From Xanthomonas sp. SI (lineage in GTDB: Bacteria > Pseudomonadota > Gammaproteobacteria > Xanthomonadales > Xanthomonadaceae), in NCBI RefSeq assembly GCF_014236855.1, contig NZ_CP051261.1:1860001-1924000 (forward strand): a stretch of 64,000 bases of DNA, in the 5' to 3' direction. The notes below the pieces were generated by a model. It was not told where the DNA came from. It did not search any database and was given only the letters and a program-made list of their open reading frames with translations. Positions 38,022 to 48,042 of the stretch are shown in pieces. How positions within the stretch are numbered: the first letter of the stretch is position 1; each line of letters starts with the position of its first letter. The position numbers were made by a program, and so were the translations under genes.

Positions 38022-39275
38022 ATGGAGACCACGTTCGCGCAACGCCTGGAGACGGTCTGGCGCATGGAGGCGCCGGGCCTGATCGCGCGCCTGTCGCGGC
38101 TGCTCGGCGGCGACGTCGGCCGTGCCGAGGAATTGGTCCAGGACACCTGGCTGGCCGCGCTGGAGCGCTGGCCCGCGCAGGGCATTCCCGACAACCCCGG
38201 AGCGTGGCTGATGACCACCGCGCGCAATCGCGCCATCGACGTGCTGCGCCAGCACCAGCGCATCGCCGGCCAGCACGCGCAGTGGGGCGAGGCGCTGCAG
38301 CCGCAGGCGTTGCCCGCGCCGGACGACAGCGACGCGCTGCAGGACGACATCGGCGACGACCTGCTGCGGCTGATGTTCGTGGCCTGCCATCCGCTGCTGC
38401 CGGCCGACGCGCGGGTGGCGCTGACCCTGCGCCTGCTCGGCGGCTTGACCACCGAGGAGATCGCGCGCGCGTTCCTGCTGCCGGAGCCGACCATCGCCCA
38501 GCGCATCGTCCGCGCCAAGCGCACCCTGGCGCAGAAGCAGGTGCCGTTCGAAGTGCCGCGGCAGGCGGCGCTGCCGCAGCGCCTGGCCTCGGTGCTGGAG
38601 GTTATCTATCTGGTGTTCAACGAAGGCTACGCGGCCAGCGCCGGCGACGACTGGATGCGTCCGGCGCTGTGCGAGGAGGCGCTGCGGCTGGGCCGGGTGC
38701 TGGCGCATCGGTTGCCGGCGTGGCCGCAGGTGCATGGGTTGCTGGCGCTGATGGAATTGCAGGCCTCGCGCAGCGCCGCGCGGGTACGCGCCGACGGCAG
38801 CCCGGTGCTGTTGCCCGAGCAGGACCGGGCGCGCTGGGACTGGCTGCAGATCGCGCGCGGCCAGGACGCGCTGCGGCGCGCGCAGGCGCTGGGTGGCGAT
38901 GACGACGCCTACGTGTTGCAGGCGGCCATCGCCGAATGCCATGCCTGCGCGCGGCGTGCCGAGGACACCGATTGGGCGCGGCTGGCGGCGCTGTACGCGC
39001 GGCTGGCGCAGCTGCATCCCTCGCCGGTGGTGGAACTCAACCGCGCGGTCGCGGTGGCGCGCGCCGAGGGCGCGGCTGCGGCCTGGGCCTTGCTGCAACC
39101 CTTGCGCGAGGATCCGCGGCTGCGCGACTACGCGCCGCTGGCCGCGGCCTGCGGCGATGTGCTGCAGCGTCTGGGCCGCACCGACGAGGCGCGCGCGGCC
39201 TTCGCGCAGGCCGCCGCGCTCACCGCCAACGCGCGCGAGCGGCAGGCGCTGCTGGCGCGCGCGGCGGCGCTCTAG
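38022..39275 (+). CDS. ECF42-type RNA polymerase sigma factor with TPR-like extension (417 aa)
   Basis: Region 2 (ERVWRMEAPG-like start, AEELVQDTWLAALERWPAQG, PGAWLMTTARNRAIDVLRQH) and region 4 (RLLGGLTTEEIARAFLLPEP, IAQRIVRAKRTLAQKQ) are followed by about 220 extra residues, rich in Ala and helical repeats, ending in a TPR-like part (LRDYAPLAAACGDVLQRLG). This long extension and the DGPF neighbours define ECF42. No anti-sigma factor is present, in line with control by the C-terminal extension. Last gene of the series. Confidence 0.9.
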   Translation: METTFAQRLETVWRMEAPGLIARLSRLLGGDVGRAEELVQDTWLAALERWPAQGIPDNPGAWLMTTARNRAIDVLRQHQRIAGQHAQWGEALQPQALPAPDDSDALQDDIGDDLLRLMFVACHPLLPADARVALTLRLLGGLTTEEIARAFLLPEPTIAQRIVRAKRTLAQKQVPFEVPRQAALPQRLASVLEVIYLVFNEGYAASAGDDWMRPALCEEALRLGRVLAHRLPAWPQVHGLLALMELQASRSAARVRADGSPVLLPEQDRARWDWLQIARGQDALRRAQALGGDDDAYVLQAAIAECHACARRAEDTDWARLAALYARLAQLHPSPVVELNRAVAVARAEGAAAAWALLQPLREDPRLRDYAPLAAACGDVLQRLGRTDEARAAFAQAAALTANARERQALLARAAAL

Positions 39276-39500
39276 CGCGGCACTGCCGCGCATGCCGCCA
39301 GCTGTCCTACACTCGGTGCTGCGCTGGCGCGGGGTGGGGCGGTGCATGCGGCAGCGCTGCGGTGCTGACGATGTCTCGCCTCGCTGCCGGATCGCGCTGC
39401 GGTTTGACGGCCGGCGTGTTGGCCGATGCCGCATGCGCCGCGCATGTATGCCGCGGTAAGGCGCCGGCTTGGTTCTTTTTCGGTATTTCTGCGAGGAGCG

Positions 39501-41114
39501 ATGGATTTGAAGACGATGTCGATGGGCTGCGGACTGTTGTTGGCGATGACCGCCACCGCGCAGGCGCAGGCGCCCGCCCCAGTGGACGCCGCACTGCCGC
39601 CGGCGCTGCAGGACCTGGACGCGCGGGTCGAGCGCGTGCGCAAGCAGTTCGACGTGCCCGGCATCGCCATCGCCATCGTCAAGGACGGGCAGGTGGTGCT
39701 GGAGCGCGGCTACGGCGTGCGCGAACTCGGCAAGCCCGAGCCGGTGGACGCGCAGACCCTGTTCGCGATCGCCTCCAACACCAAGGCGTTCACCGCCGCG
39801 TCGCTGTCGATCCTGGCCGACGAGGGCAAGCTGAAACTCGACGACCGGGTCATCGAGCACCTGCCGTGGTTCCAGATGGCCGATCCCTACGTGACCCGCG
39901 AGATGCGCGTGCGCGACCTGCTCAGCCACCGCAGCGGACTGAGCCTGGGCGCCGGCGACCTGCTGTTCTGGCCGGCGACCAGCTACAGCAACGAGGAAGT
40001 GGTGCGGCGCCTGGCGCAGGTGCCGCTGAAGGGCGGCTTCCGCGACCGCTATGCCTACGACAACATCCTCTACGCGGTGGCGCAGAAAGTGATCGAGCAG
40101 GTTTCCGGGCAGTCCTACGCCGAGTTCGTGCGCCAGCGCATCTTCGTGCCGGTGGGCATGAGCGGCGCGCGCATCAACAGCGATTACCTGCAACCCGGCG
40201 ACCGCGCGGCGGTCGGCCATGCCAAGGCCGATTTCCGCGACCTGCGCCCGGTGCCGCCGCTGACCTGGTCGAACAATTCCGGCGCCGGCGGCATCTACGC
40301 CAGCGTGCACGACATGGCCAAGTGGATGCAGGTGCAGCTCGACGGCGGTCGCCTGCCGTCGGCCGATGGCCAGGAGCGGCGCCTGTTCAGCGCGCAGCGG
40401 CAGCAGGAGATGTGGCAGGTGATCACCCCGATCAGCATCGCCGAGCCGAGCGTGCCGCAACTGCTGCCGGCCAAGCCGAACTTCGCCGGCTACGGCGAGG
40501 GCTGGAGCCTGAGCGATTACCGCGGGCACAAGCTGGTCTGGCACACCGGCGGCTGGCCGGGCATGGTGTCGCGGCTGACCCTGCTGCCGGAACAGAAACT
40601 GGGCGTGATCGTGCTGACCAACCAGGAAGTGGGTGCGGCGTTCAACGCGCTGACCCTGCAGGTGCTCGACGCCTACCTGGGCGCGCCGGCGACCGACTGG
40701 ACCGCCGCCTACGCCGCCGCGGTGGCCAAGGCCGATGCGAAGGCCGACGAGGACTGGAGCAAGCACCAGGCTGCGCGCGATGCCAAATCCAAACCGTCGC
40801 TGCCGCTGGCCGGTTACGCCGGCAGCTATCGCGATCCGTGGTACGGCGAGGTGGCGATCGTGCAGCGCGGCAAGCAGTTGGAACTGCGCTTCAGCAAGAC
40901 CGCGCAGCTGGTCGGCACGCTGGAACACTGGCAGCACGACACCTTCATCGTGCGCTGGCGCGACCGCTCGCTCAATGCCGATGCCTTCGTCAACTTCGCG
41001 CTGACCCCGGACGGCAAGGTGCGCGAGGTGCGCATGGAAGCGATCTCGCCGCTGACCGATTTCAGCTTCGATTTCCAGGATCTGCTGCTGACCCCGGTGG
41101 CCGCCGCATCGTGA
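39501..41114 (+). CDS. Serine hydrolase, beta-lactamase/penicillin-binding family (537 aa)
   Basis: Exported class-C-like serine hydrolase. Signal peptide ends near ATAQAQA. Catalytic SxxK is Ser92-N-T-Lys95 in FAIASNTKAF; the YxN element is in RYAYDNILYAV; the third motif is HTGGWPGMV. A C-terminal DUF3471-like lipocalin-type domain follows (about 430-537, LAGYAGSYRDPWYGEVAI). GAGGAG sits directly before the ATG. These enzymes include esterases, D-aminopeptidases and beta-lactamase-like proteins; substrate undetermined. Confidence 0.88.
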   Translation: MDLKTMSMGCGLLLAMTATAQAQAPAPVDAALPPALQDLDARVERVRKQFDVPGIAIAIVKDGQVVLERGYGVRELGKPEPVDAQTLFAIASNTKAFTAASLSILADEGKLKLDDRVIEHLPWFQMADPYVTREMRVRDLLSHRSGLSLGAGDLLFWPATSYSNEEVVRRLAQVPLKGGFRDRYAYDNILYAVAQKVIEQVSGQSYAEFVRQRIFVPVGMSGARINSDYLQPGDRAAVGHAKADFRDLRPVPPLTWSNNSGAGGIYASVHDMAKWMQVQLDGGRLPSADGQERRLFSAQRQQEMWQVITPISIAEPSVPQLLPAKPNFAGYGEGWSLSDYRGHKLVWHTGGWPGMVSRLTLLPEQKLGVIVLTNQEVGAAFNALTLQVLDAYLGAPATDWTAAYAAAVAKADAKADEDWSKHQAARDAKSKPSLPLAGYAGSYRDPWYGEVAIVQRGKQLELRFSKTAQLVGTLEHWQHDTFIVRWRDRSLNADAFVNFALTPDGKVREVRMEAISPLTDFSFDFQDLLLTPVAAAS

Positions 41115-41122
41115 GCGCGGCC

Positions 41123-41521
41123 ATGCCGATGCTTTCGCACGTGCATCTGGGGGTGAACGACTTCCCGGCCGCGTTCGCGTTTTACGCGCCGCTGCTGCAG
41201 GCGCTAGGGTTGCAGCTGAAATTCCGCGACGACGCGCGCGGCTGGGCCGGCTGGACCGCGGCGGACGCGCCACGGCCGCTGCTGCTGATCGGCCGTGCCT
41301 TCGACGGCCAGCCGGCGACCCCGGGCAACGGCCAGATGCTCGCGTTACAGGCGGCGAGCCGGGCGCAGGTGGATCGCTGCCATGCGCTGGCGTTGGAGCA
41401 GGGCGCGCGCTGCGAAGGTGCGCCCGGGCTGCGCACGCACTACCACCCGGACTATTACGGCGCTTACTTCCGCGACCTGGACGGCAACAAGCTGTGCGTG
41501 TGCTGCCATGGCGCGGAATGA
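41123..41521 (+). CDS. VOC-family protein (132 aa)
   Basis: Single VOC domain: MLSHVHLGVNDFPAAFAFYA at the start and YYGAYFRDLDGNKLCVCCHG at the end, where HVH, Glu and DGNKL fit the usual metal/ligand positions. An in-frame GTG at 41111 overlaps the preceding stop codon (GTGA), so translation may be coupled with the serine hydrolase; I chose ATG 41123 for the standard N-terminus. The C-terminal CVCC is unusual. Confidence 0.85.
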   Translation: MPMLSHVHLGVNDFPAAFAFYAPLLQALGLQLKFRDDARGWAGWTAADAPRPLLLIGRAFDGQPATPGNGQMLALQAASRAQVDRCHALALEQGARCEGAPGLRTHYHPDYYGAYFRDLDGNKLCVCCHGAE

Positions 41522-42129
41522 GCGCAGTGGTTGCCGCGATGCTGTCGGCCACTGTCCCGGTTTAGTACGCCACGCAGGAAACAAGCCCCGATCGCAAGGG
41601 CATCTGTAGGAGCGGCTTCAGCCGCGACATGGAAGCCGGAAGGCCCCGGCTTCGGCAGCAGTCGGGACTGAAGTCCCTCCCACAAGGATCCTGCTCGGCC
41701 GCGCGGATGTCCTTCGACACACGCTGCTTTTGTAGGAGCGGCTTCAGCCGCGACCCCGAAGCCGGAAGGCACCCGCCTTCGGCAACAGTCGGGACTGAAG
41801 TCCCTCCCACAAGGATCCTGCTCGGCCTCGCGGATGCCCTTCGACATACGCTGTTTTTTGTAGGAGCGGCTTCAGCCGCGACATGGAAGCCGGAAAGCAT
41901 CCGGCTTTGGCAACAGTCGGGACTGAAGTCCCTCCTACAAAGATCCTGATGGGCCGTGCGGATGGCCTTCGACGCACGCAGTTTTTTGTGGGAGCGACTT
42001 CATTCGCGACATCCAAGCCGGAAAGTATCCGTCTTCGGCAGCAGTCGGGACTGAAGTCCCTACAAAAAGCCATATCGCGGCAGCGCCGTTCCCACGGTTA
42101 CTCGCGCAGCGGCAAGCAGCCGCGACCGA
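41522..42129. other. Gene-free region filled by a REP-derived tandem array
   Basis: About 600 bp between two convergent genes (VOC and rhodanese). Open frames here encode recurring peptides such as GRDFSPDCC and SRLKPLLQ, which are REP translations and not genes. Outside the array (41605-42069) no feature is visible. Confidence 0.85.
41605..42069. repeat. Four-unit tandem array of diverged REP pairs
   Basis: Units start at 41605, 41731, 41859 and 41987 (period 126-128). Each has a left REP (TGTAGGAGCGGCTTCAGCCG; unit 4 is TGTGGGAGCGACTTCATTCG), a stretch ACATGGAAGCCGGAA-like, a right REP arm with a different stem (GGGACTGAAGTCCC), and a linker GATCCTGCTCGG...CCTTCGACACACGC. The right arm no longer pairs with the left but still folds on itself. 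Unit 4 is truncated and lacks the linker. Confidence 0.93.
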
Positions 42130-42552
42130 TCATCCGATGTCGGCACCGGCACCGCTATCACCGCGCACCAGCGCAAAACCCTCGTCCAGCCAACCGGTGA
42201 CGCCGCCGATCATCAGCTTCACCGGGCGCTGCAGCGCCGCCAGGCGCAGCGCCGCCTTGTCGGCGCCGTTGCAATGCGGGCCGGCGCAATACACCACGAA
42301 CAGGGTGTCGGCCGGATAGGCGGACAGCTTGCCCTGCACGAGCTTGGCGTGCGGCAGGTTGATCGCGCCGGGCAGGTGGCCTTGCGCATACAGCGCCGGG
42401 GAACGGACGTCGAGCAGGACGAAGCCGGCATCGGCGCCGGACAGCGCGGCGTGCACGTCCCAGCAATCGGTTTCCAGCGAGCGCTTGGCGGCGAAATGGC
42501 GCAGCGCGTCGGCGCTGGAAGCGGCAGGTGTCTGTAGCACGGGATTCTGCAT
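42130..42552 (-). CDS. Rhodanese-like sulfurtransferase (140 aa)
   Basis: Single rhodanese domain: DAGFVLLDVRSPALYAQGHL and INLPHAKL, and the active-site loop VVYCAGPHCNGA with the catalytic Cys. It transfers sulfane sulfur (thiosulfate to cyanide in vitro; cell role undetermined). It diverges from the FtrA regulator gene with a 64-bp gap, suggesting that FtrA controls it. Confidence 0.88.
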   Translation of the reverse strand: MQNPVLQTPAASSADALRHFAAKRSLETDCWDVHAALSGADAGFVLLDVRSPALYAQGHLPGAINLPHAKLVQGKLSAYPADTLFVVYCAGPHCNGADKAALRLAALQRPVKLMIGGVTGWLDEGFALVRGDSGAGADIG

Positions 42553-42616
42553 AGGGGTGCCCTCGGCATGGGAATGGCCAGTGTGCCGCCGGCGCCGCGA
42601 CGACTACACTGGCAGG

Positions 42617-43606
42617 ATGGACGAACACCGGTCATTTCCTGCCAAGGCGAAAGCGCCACCCTACGTGGTCGCACTGGCCTATCCGAACCTGTGCCTGTTC
42701 GAGTTCGGCATCGCCGCCGAGCTGTTCGGGCTGCAGCGGCCGGAACTGGACATGCCGTGGTACCGCTTCGGCGTGGCGATGACCGCGCGCAAGGTGCACA
42801 GCGGTATCGGCGGGCTGCGGGTCGCCGCCGACGGCGGACTGGAACTGCTGCGCAAGGCGCATACGATCGTGGTGCCGGGCTGGAGCGGGCCGGCGGTGTT
42901 ACCCGGCGCCGCCCTGAAGGCGGCCCTGTGCGCCGCGCATGCCCGCGGCGCGCGGATGCTGTCGATCTGCTCGGGCGCGTTCCTGCTCGGCCATTGCGGG
43001 CTGCTCGACGGGCGCAGGGCGACCACGCATTGGCGTTACGCGCAGCAGTTCCGGGACTGCTTTCCCGCCAGCACCCTGGTCTGCGATGCGCTGTACGTGG
43101 AAGACGGCCGCATCGTGACCTCGGCCGGCAGCGCCGCCGGCATCGATGCCGGCCTGCATCTGATCCGCAGCGACTTCGGCACCGCCGTGGCCAACCGCGT
43201 GGCGCAGCGCCTGGTGATGCTGCCGCACCGCGAGGGCGGGCAACGCCAGTTCGTCGCCAGTCCGGTCGCCGCGCCGCGCCGCCATCCGTTCGACGGCGTG
43301 TTCGACTGGGCGCGCCAGCAACTGCACACCGGCATCGGCGCCGCGGACCTGGCCCGGGCGGCGGCGATGAGCGAGCGCAATTTCTACCGACGGTTCAAGG
43401 CGGCGATCGGCACCACCCCGGCGCATTGGCTGCAGCAGGAGCGGGTGCGCGCGGCGAAGGCCCTGCTGGAGGACGGGCGGCTGGATCTGGAGCGGGTGGC
43501 CGCGGCCTGCGGCTTCGAGACGCTGGAGGCGTTCCGCGCCGCGTTCCGGCGCCATGTGGGCGTGGCGCCTTCGGTGTATCGCAGCGGCTTCGGGCGGTTC
43601 GCCTGA
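42617..43606 (+). CDS. ftrA: GlxA-type AraC-family transcriptional regulator, FtrA-like (329 aa)
   Basis: N-terminal DJ-1/PfpI-like domain (VVALAYPNLCLFEFGIAAEL, and ICSGAFLLGHCGLLDGRRAT with the nucleophile-elbow Cys), and a C-terminal AraC helix-turn-helix (LARAAAMSERNFYRRFKAAI, RVAAACGFETLEAFRAAFRR). The architecture and the neighbouring rhodanese gene match FtrA. It probably controls the divergent rhodanese gene. The ATG is at 42617. Confidence 0.85.
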   Translation: MDEHRSFPAKAKAPPYVVALAYPNLCLFEFGIAAELFGLQRPELDMPWYRFGVAMTARKVHSGIGGLRVAADGGLELLRKAHTIVVPGWSGPAVLPGAALKAALCAAHARGARMLSICSGAFLLGHCGLLDGRRATTHWRYAQQFRDCFPASTLVCDALYVEDGRIVTSAGSAAGIDAGLHLIRSDFGTAVANRVAQRLVMLPHREGGQRQFVASPVAAPRRHPFDGVFDWARQQLHTGIGAADLARAAAMSERNFYRRFKAAIGTTPAHWLQQERVRAAKALLEDGRLDLERVAAACGFETLEAFRAAFRRHVGVAPSVYRSGFGRFA

Positions 43607-43706
43607 GGCCTGGACGCCTGCGCGATCCGCGCCGCCCGGCGCGAACGCACACGGCGAGGACACCGGCATCGGCTACGCTGCGCGTCTTGCAAGAGGATGG
43701 TCCGCA

Positions 43707-45536
<1,830 letters not shown>

Positions 45537-45622
45537 CGCATTCGCGCTAACGCCCCACAGTTTGCTACGCAAACCGTGGGCCCCGGCTCACCATCTTCCA
45601 GATCCCCCGCGCCTGTCGGCGC

Positions 45623-45649
45623 GCCCCCCTTGACTCAAGGGGGGCTTTT
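45623..45649 (+). terminator. Rho-independent terminator after the ABC exporter gene
   Basis: Eleven-base-pair perfect stem GCCCCCCTTGA / TCAAGGGGGGC with a single-base C loop by strict pairing (in practice a loop of several bases), then TTTT. Another hairpin without a U-tract (CCACAGTTTGC / GCAAACCGTGG, one mismatch) lies at 45555-45579. Confidence 0.85.
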
Positions 45650-45696
45650 CTCCAGTTGGGTCGCGTGAGGTCATCGAGCGCGGTGGACCGCTTCTA

Positions 45697-45728
45697 CGAA
45701 TCCCGACTCCCGAATCCCCAATCCCGGC
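45697..45728. repeat. Half copy of the GGGATTCGGGATT repeat family
   Basis: CGAATCCCGACTCCCGAATC followed by CCCAATCCCGG, directly before the 3' end of the DUF885 gene. The opposite arm is absent. Confidence 0.85.
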
Positions 45729-45731
45729 CCC

Positions 45732-47549
45732 TCACTGGATCGGTTCGTCCAGCATCAGCTCACGCACGAAGCGCACGGGCGGCGCGCCGTAGGACAGCAC
45801 CTGGTCGTGGTAGGCCTTCAGGTCGAAGGTGTCGCCGAGCTTGGCCTGCATCGCCTTGCGCAGGTCCAGGTGTTCCTGCACGCCGACGAAGTAGGTCGGC
45901 AGCTGCGCCGAGGTCAGTTGCGCGCGCACCCACTTGCCTTCGGCTTCGCTCTGCTGCTGGAAGGTGTCGTGCACCATCAGTTGCATGGCCTGTTCCTTGC
46001 TCCAGTTGTCCACGTGCACGCCCTGGTCCAGCAGCGCGTTGGCCAGGGTGCGCAGGTAGAACTTCAGCTGGACTAGGTGGAACAGCGGATCGTTGTCCAG
46101 GTAGCCCTGCTCCTGCATCATCCGCTCGGTGTACACCGCCCAGCCCTCGGCGAAGGTGCCGGAACGCAGCACGCCGCGCAGGGTCGAGGGGAACTTGGCC
46201 GAGTGCCAGCCTTCCACGTAATGGCCGGGCACGCCTTCGTGGATGCTCAGCAGGTGGATCATGCGGCCGTTGTATTCGCGCAGGAACGACTCGGCCTGCT
46301 GCGCGCTCCAGTCGTCGGGAATCGGCGACACCGCATAGAAGGTCTTCAGGTTCTTGTCCAACGGGCCGGGCGAATCGCAGTACGCCACCGCCACGCCGCG
46401 CTGGAACTCCGGCATCAGGATGATGTCCACCGGCGCGTCGGGCAGGGTCAGCAGGTCCTTGGCGCGGACGAATTCGGTGGAGGAGGCCAGCGACGCCTTG
46501 GCGTCCTCGACCACCTTATCGCGCGCCGGGTGCTGCGCGTAGGCCAGCTCCAGCGCCGCCTCGATCGCGGCCTGCTGCTGCGCGTCGCTCGGCGCATCGA
46601 CCAGCGCCGGCGCATTCGGGCGGTCCTTCAGCACGGTGCGGGCGATGCCGTACATCTCCTCGCGCACGCGCTTGAGCTCGGCCTCGGCGCGCTGTTTGAT
46701 CTCGGCGCGCGACAGCGAGGAGTTGAGCGCGAATTTCAGCTTCTGGTCGTATTTCTCCGCGCCGATGCGGAAATCGCCCTTGGCGTTGGGCACCAGGGTC
46801 TTGTCCAGCCAGGTCTGCTGTTCGGCCACCGCCTTCTTCAGCCCATCGATCGCCGCCTGCAGGCGCTGCGCGTCGGCGTCCGGCAGTTCCTTGACGTGCG
46901 GCGCGATGAAGGTATCGACGATGCTGAGGATGCCCTGGTTCTGCTTGGCCACGGTCTGCGCGTTGATCTGCGGCACTCGCGCCGGGTCCAGGTTCGCGCG
47001 TGCCTGCGCAAACAGCGCCGGGATCTTCTCCATGCGTGCGGTGGCGGACTTCAGCCGCTCCGGCAGTGGCGCGAATTCGCGCGCCATCAGCCCGTAGATC
47101 GCGCCGCCGGCCAGGCCGTTGTAGACCTGCGGATCCCAGGCCCAGCTCTGCGACACGTCGCTGTTCCAGATGTCCGATTGCAACTGGTTGCGCAGGATCG
47201 CCGCATCCACCTGGTTCTCACGCGAGAGCTTGGCCACCTGCAGCTTGTCCAGCTCGGCCAGCAGTTGCTTGCTCGCGTCCAGGCTCTTCTGCCGGCCGGC
47301 GGCGCTGAGATCGTCCAACTCGCTGTCGTAGCGGTGATCGCCGGTCTGGGTGGCGCCGACCGGGGACAGCTGCATCCAGGTGTCCACCGCGCGCTTGGAC
47401 AGCGCGGCGAAGGCGGCGTCGGCGGCCGGGTCGGCGGCATCGGCGGCCGCGCCGGGCGTGGCGGTGGATGGCGCACTCGGCGCGTCGGCGGGTTTCTGGC
47501 AGCCGGCGAGGGCGGCGAGCAGGGCGGCAGCGAGCAGGTGCTTGCGCAT
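45732..47549 (-). CDS. DUF885 family lipoprotein, putative zinc metallopeptidase (605 aa)
   Basis: Signal peptide MRKHLLAAALLAALAGC ends in a lipobox with Cys17. DUF885 body over the rest. It carries SIHEGVPGHYVEGWHS, with the HExxxH-type zinc motif HEGVPGH, and FAEGWAVYTERMM, where the Glu is the likely third ligand. Such proteins are predicted peptidases of the M3-like clan; substrate unknown. AGGAAA precedes the start at 47549; an upstream extension of the frame is not coding-like. It converges on the ABC exporter gene. Confidence 0.88.
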   Translation of the reverse strand: MRKHLLAAALLAALAGCQKPADAPSAPSTATPGAAADAADPAADAAFAALSKRAVDTWMQLSPVGATQTGDHRYDSELDDLSAAGRQKSLDASKQLLAELDKLQVAKLSRENQVDAAILRNQLQSDIWNSDVSQSWAWDPQVYNGLAGGAIYGLMAREFAPLPERLKSATARMEKIPALFAQARANLDPARVPQINAQTVAKQNQGILSIVDTFIAPHVKELPDADAQRLQAAIDGLKKAVAEQQTWLDKTLVPNAKGDFRIGAEKYDQKLKFALNSSLSRAEIKQRAEAELKRVREEMYGIARTVLKDRPNAPALVDAPSDAQQQAAIEAALELAYAQHPARDKVVEDAKASLASSTEFVRAKDLLTLPDAPVDIILMPEFQRGVAVAYCDSPGPLDKNLKTFYAVSPIPDDWSAQQAESFLREYNGRMIHLLSIHEGVPGHYVEGWHSAKFPSTLRGVLRSGTFAEGWAVYTERMMQEQGYLDNDPLFHLVQLKFYLRTLANALLDQGVHVDNWSKEQAMQLMVHDTFQQQSEAEGKWVRAQLTSAQLPTYFVGVQEHLDLRKAMQAKLGDTFDLKAYHDQVLSYGAPPVRFVRELMLDEPIQ

Positions 47550-47653
47550 CGGGTTTCCTGTGGTGGGTCGATTCCCAAGCATAGGCGGCCGCGGCGGCGC
47601 GCGCACCTGCCGTTGGATTATTCTGGCGCTTGTTCTTGGACGGGAGCGCAGGG

Positions 47654-48010
47654 ATGAACTACACGGGCAGTTGCCATTGCGGGCGCATTGCATTCGAACT
47701 GGAAACCGAGGCGCCGATCGCCGAGGTCTACGACTGCAACTGCTCCATGTGCCGCCGTCGCGGCGGGCTGCTGTGGTTTGGCGCGCGCACGTCGTTTTCG
47801 CTGCGCAGCGCGCCGCAGGTCTTGGGCACGTATCGGTTCAATCGCCAGCACATCGACCATCACCATTGCCCGGACTGCGGCATCGCGCCGTTCAGCGAAG
47901 GCACCCATCCCAAGACCGGCGAGGCGACGGTGGCGGTCAACGTGCGCTGCCTGCCCGAGCTGGACCTGCGCGCGCTGCAGGTGCACAGCGTCGACGGAGC
48001 GAGCCTGTGA
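47654..48010 (+). CDS. GFA/CENP-V family zinc-binding protein (118 aa)
   Basis: GFA (glutathione-dependent formaldehyde-activating) fold. Zinc cysteines appear as SCHCGRIAF, CNCSMCRRRGG and HCPDCGIAPF, the expected pattern. Despite the name, most homologues have unproven roles. Full length. ATG at 47654, preceded by GCAGGG. Confidence 0.9.
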   Translation: MNYTGSCHCGRIAFELETEAPIAEVYDCNCSMCRRRGGLLWFGARTSFSLRSAPQVLGTYRFNRQHIDHHHCPDCGIAPFSEGTHPKTGEATVAVNVRCLPELDLRALQVHSVDGASL

Positions 48011-48042
48011 GGGCGCGCTCGCGGTACTGGTGGCTAGCTACC

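Noticed and set aside
41605..42069. Possible CRISPR array or coding repeats
   Set aside because: Units are full-length copies including the linker; the predicted peptides (GRDFSPDCC, SRLKPLLQ) are just translated REPs.
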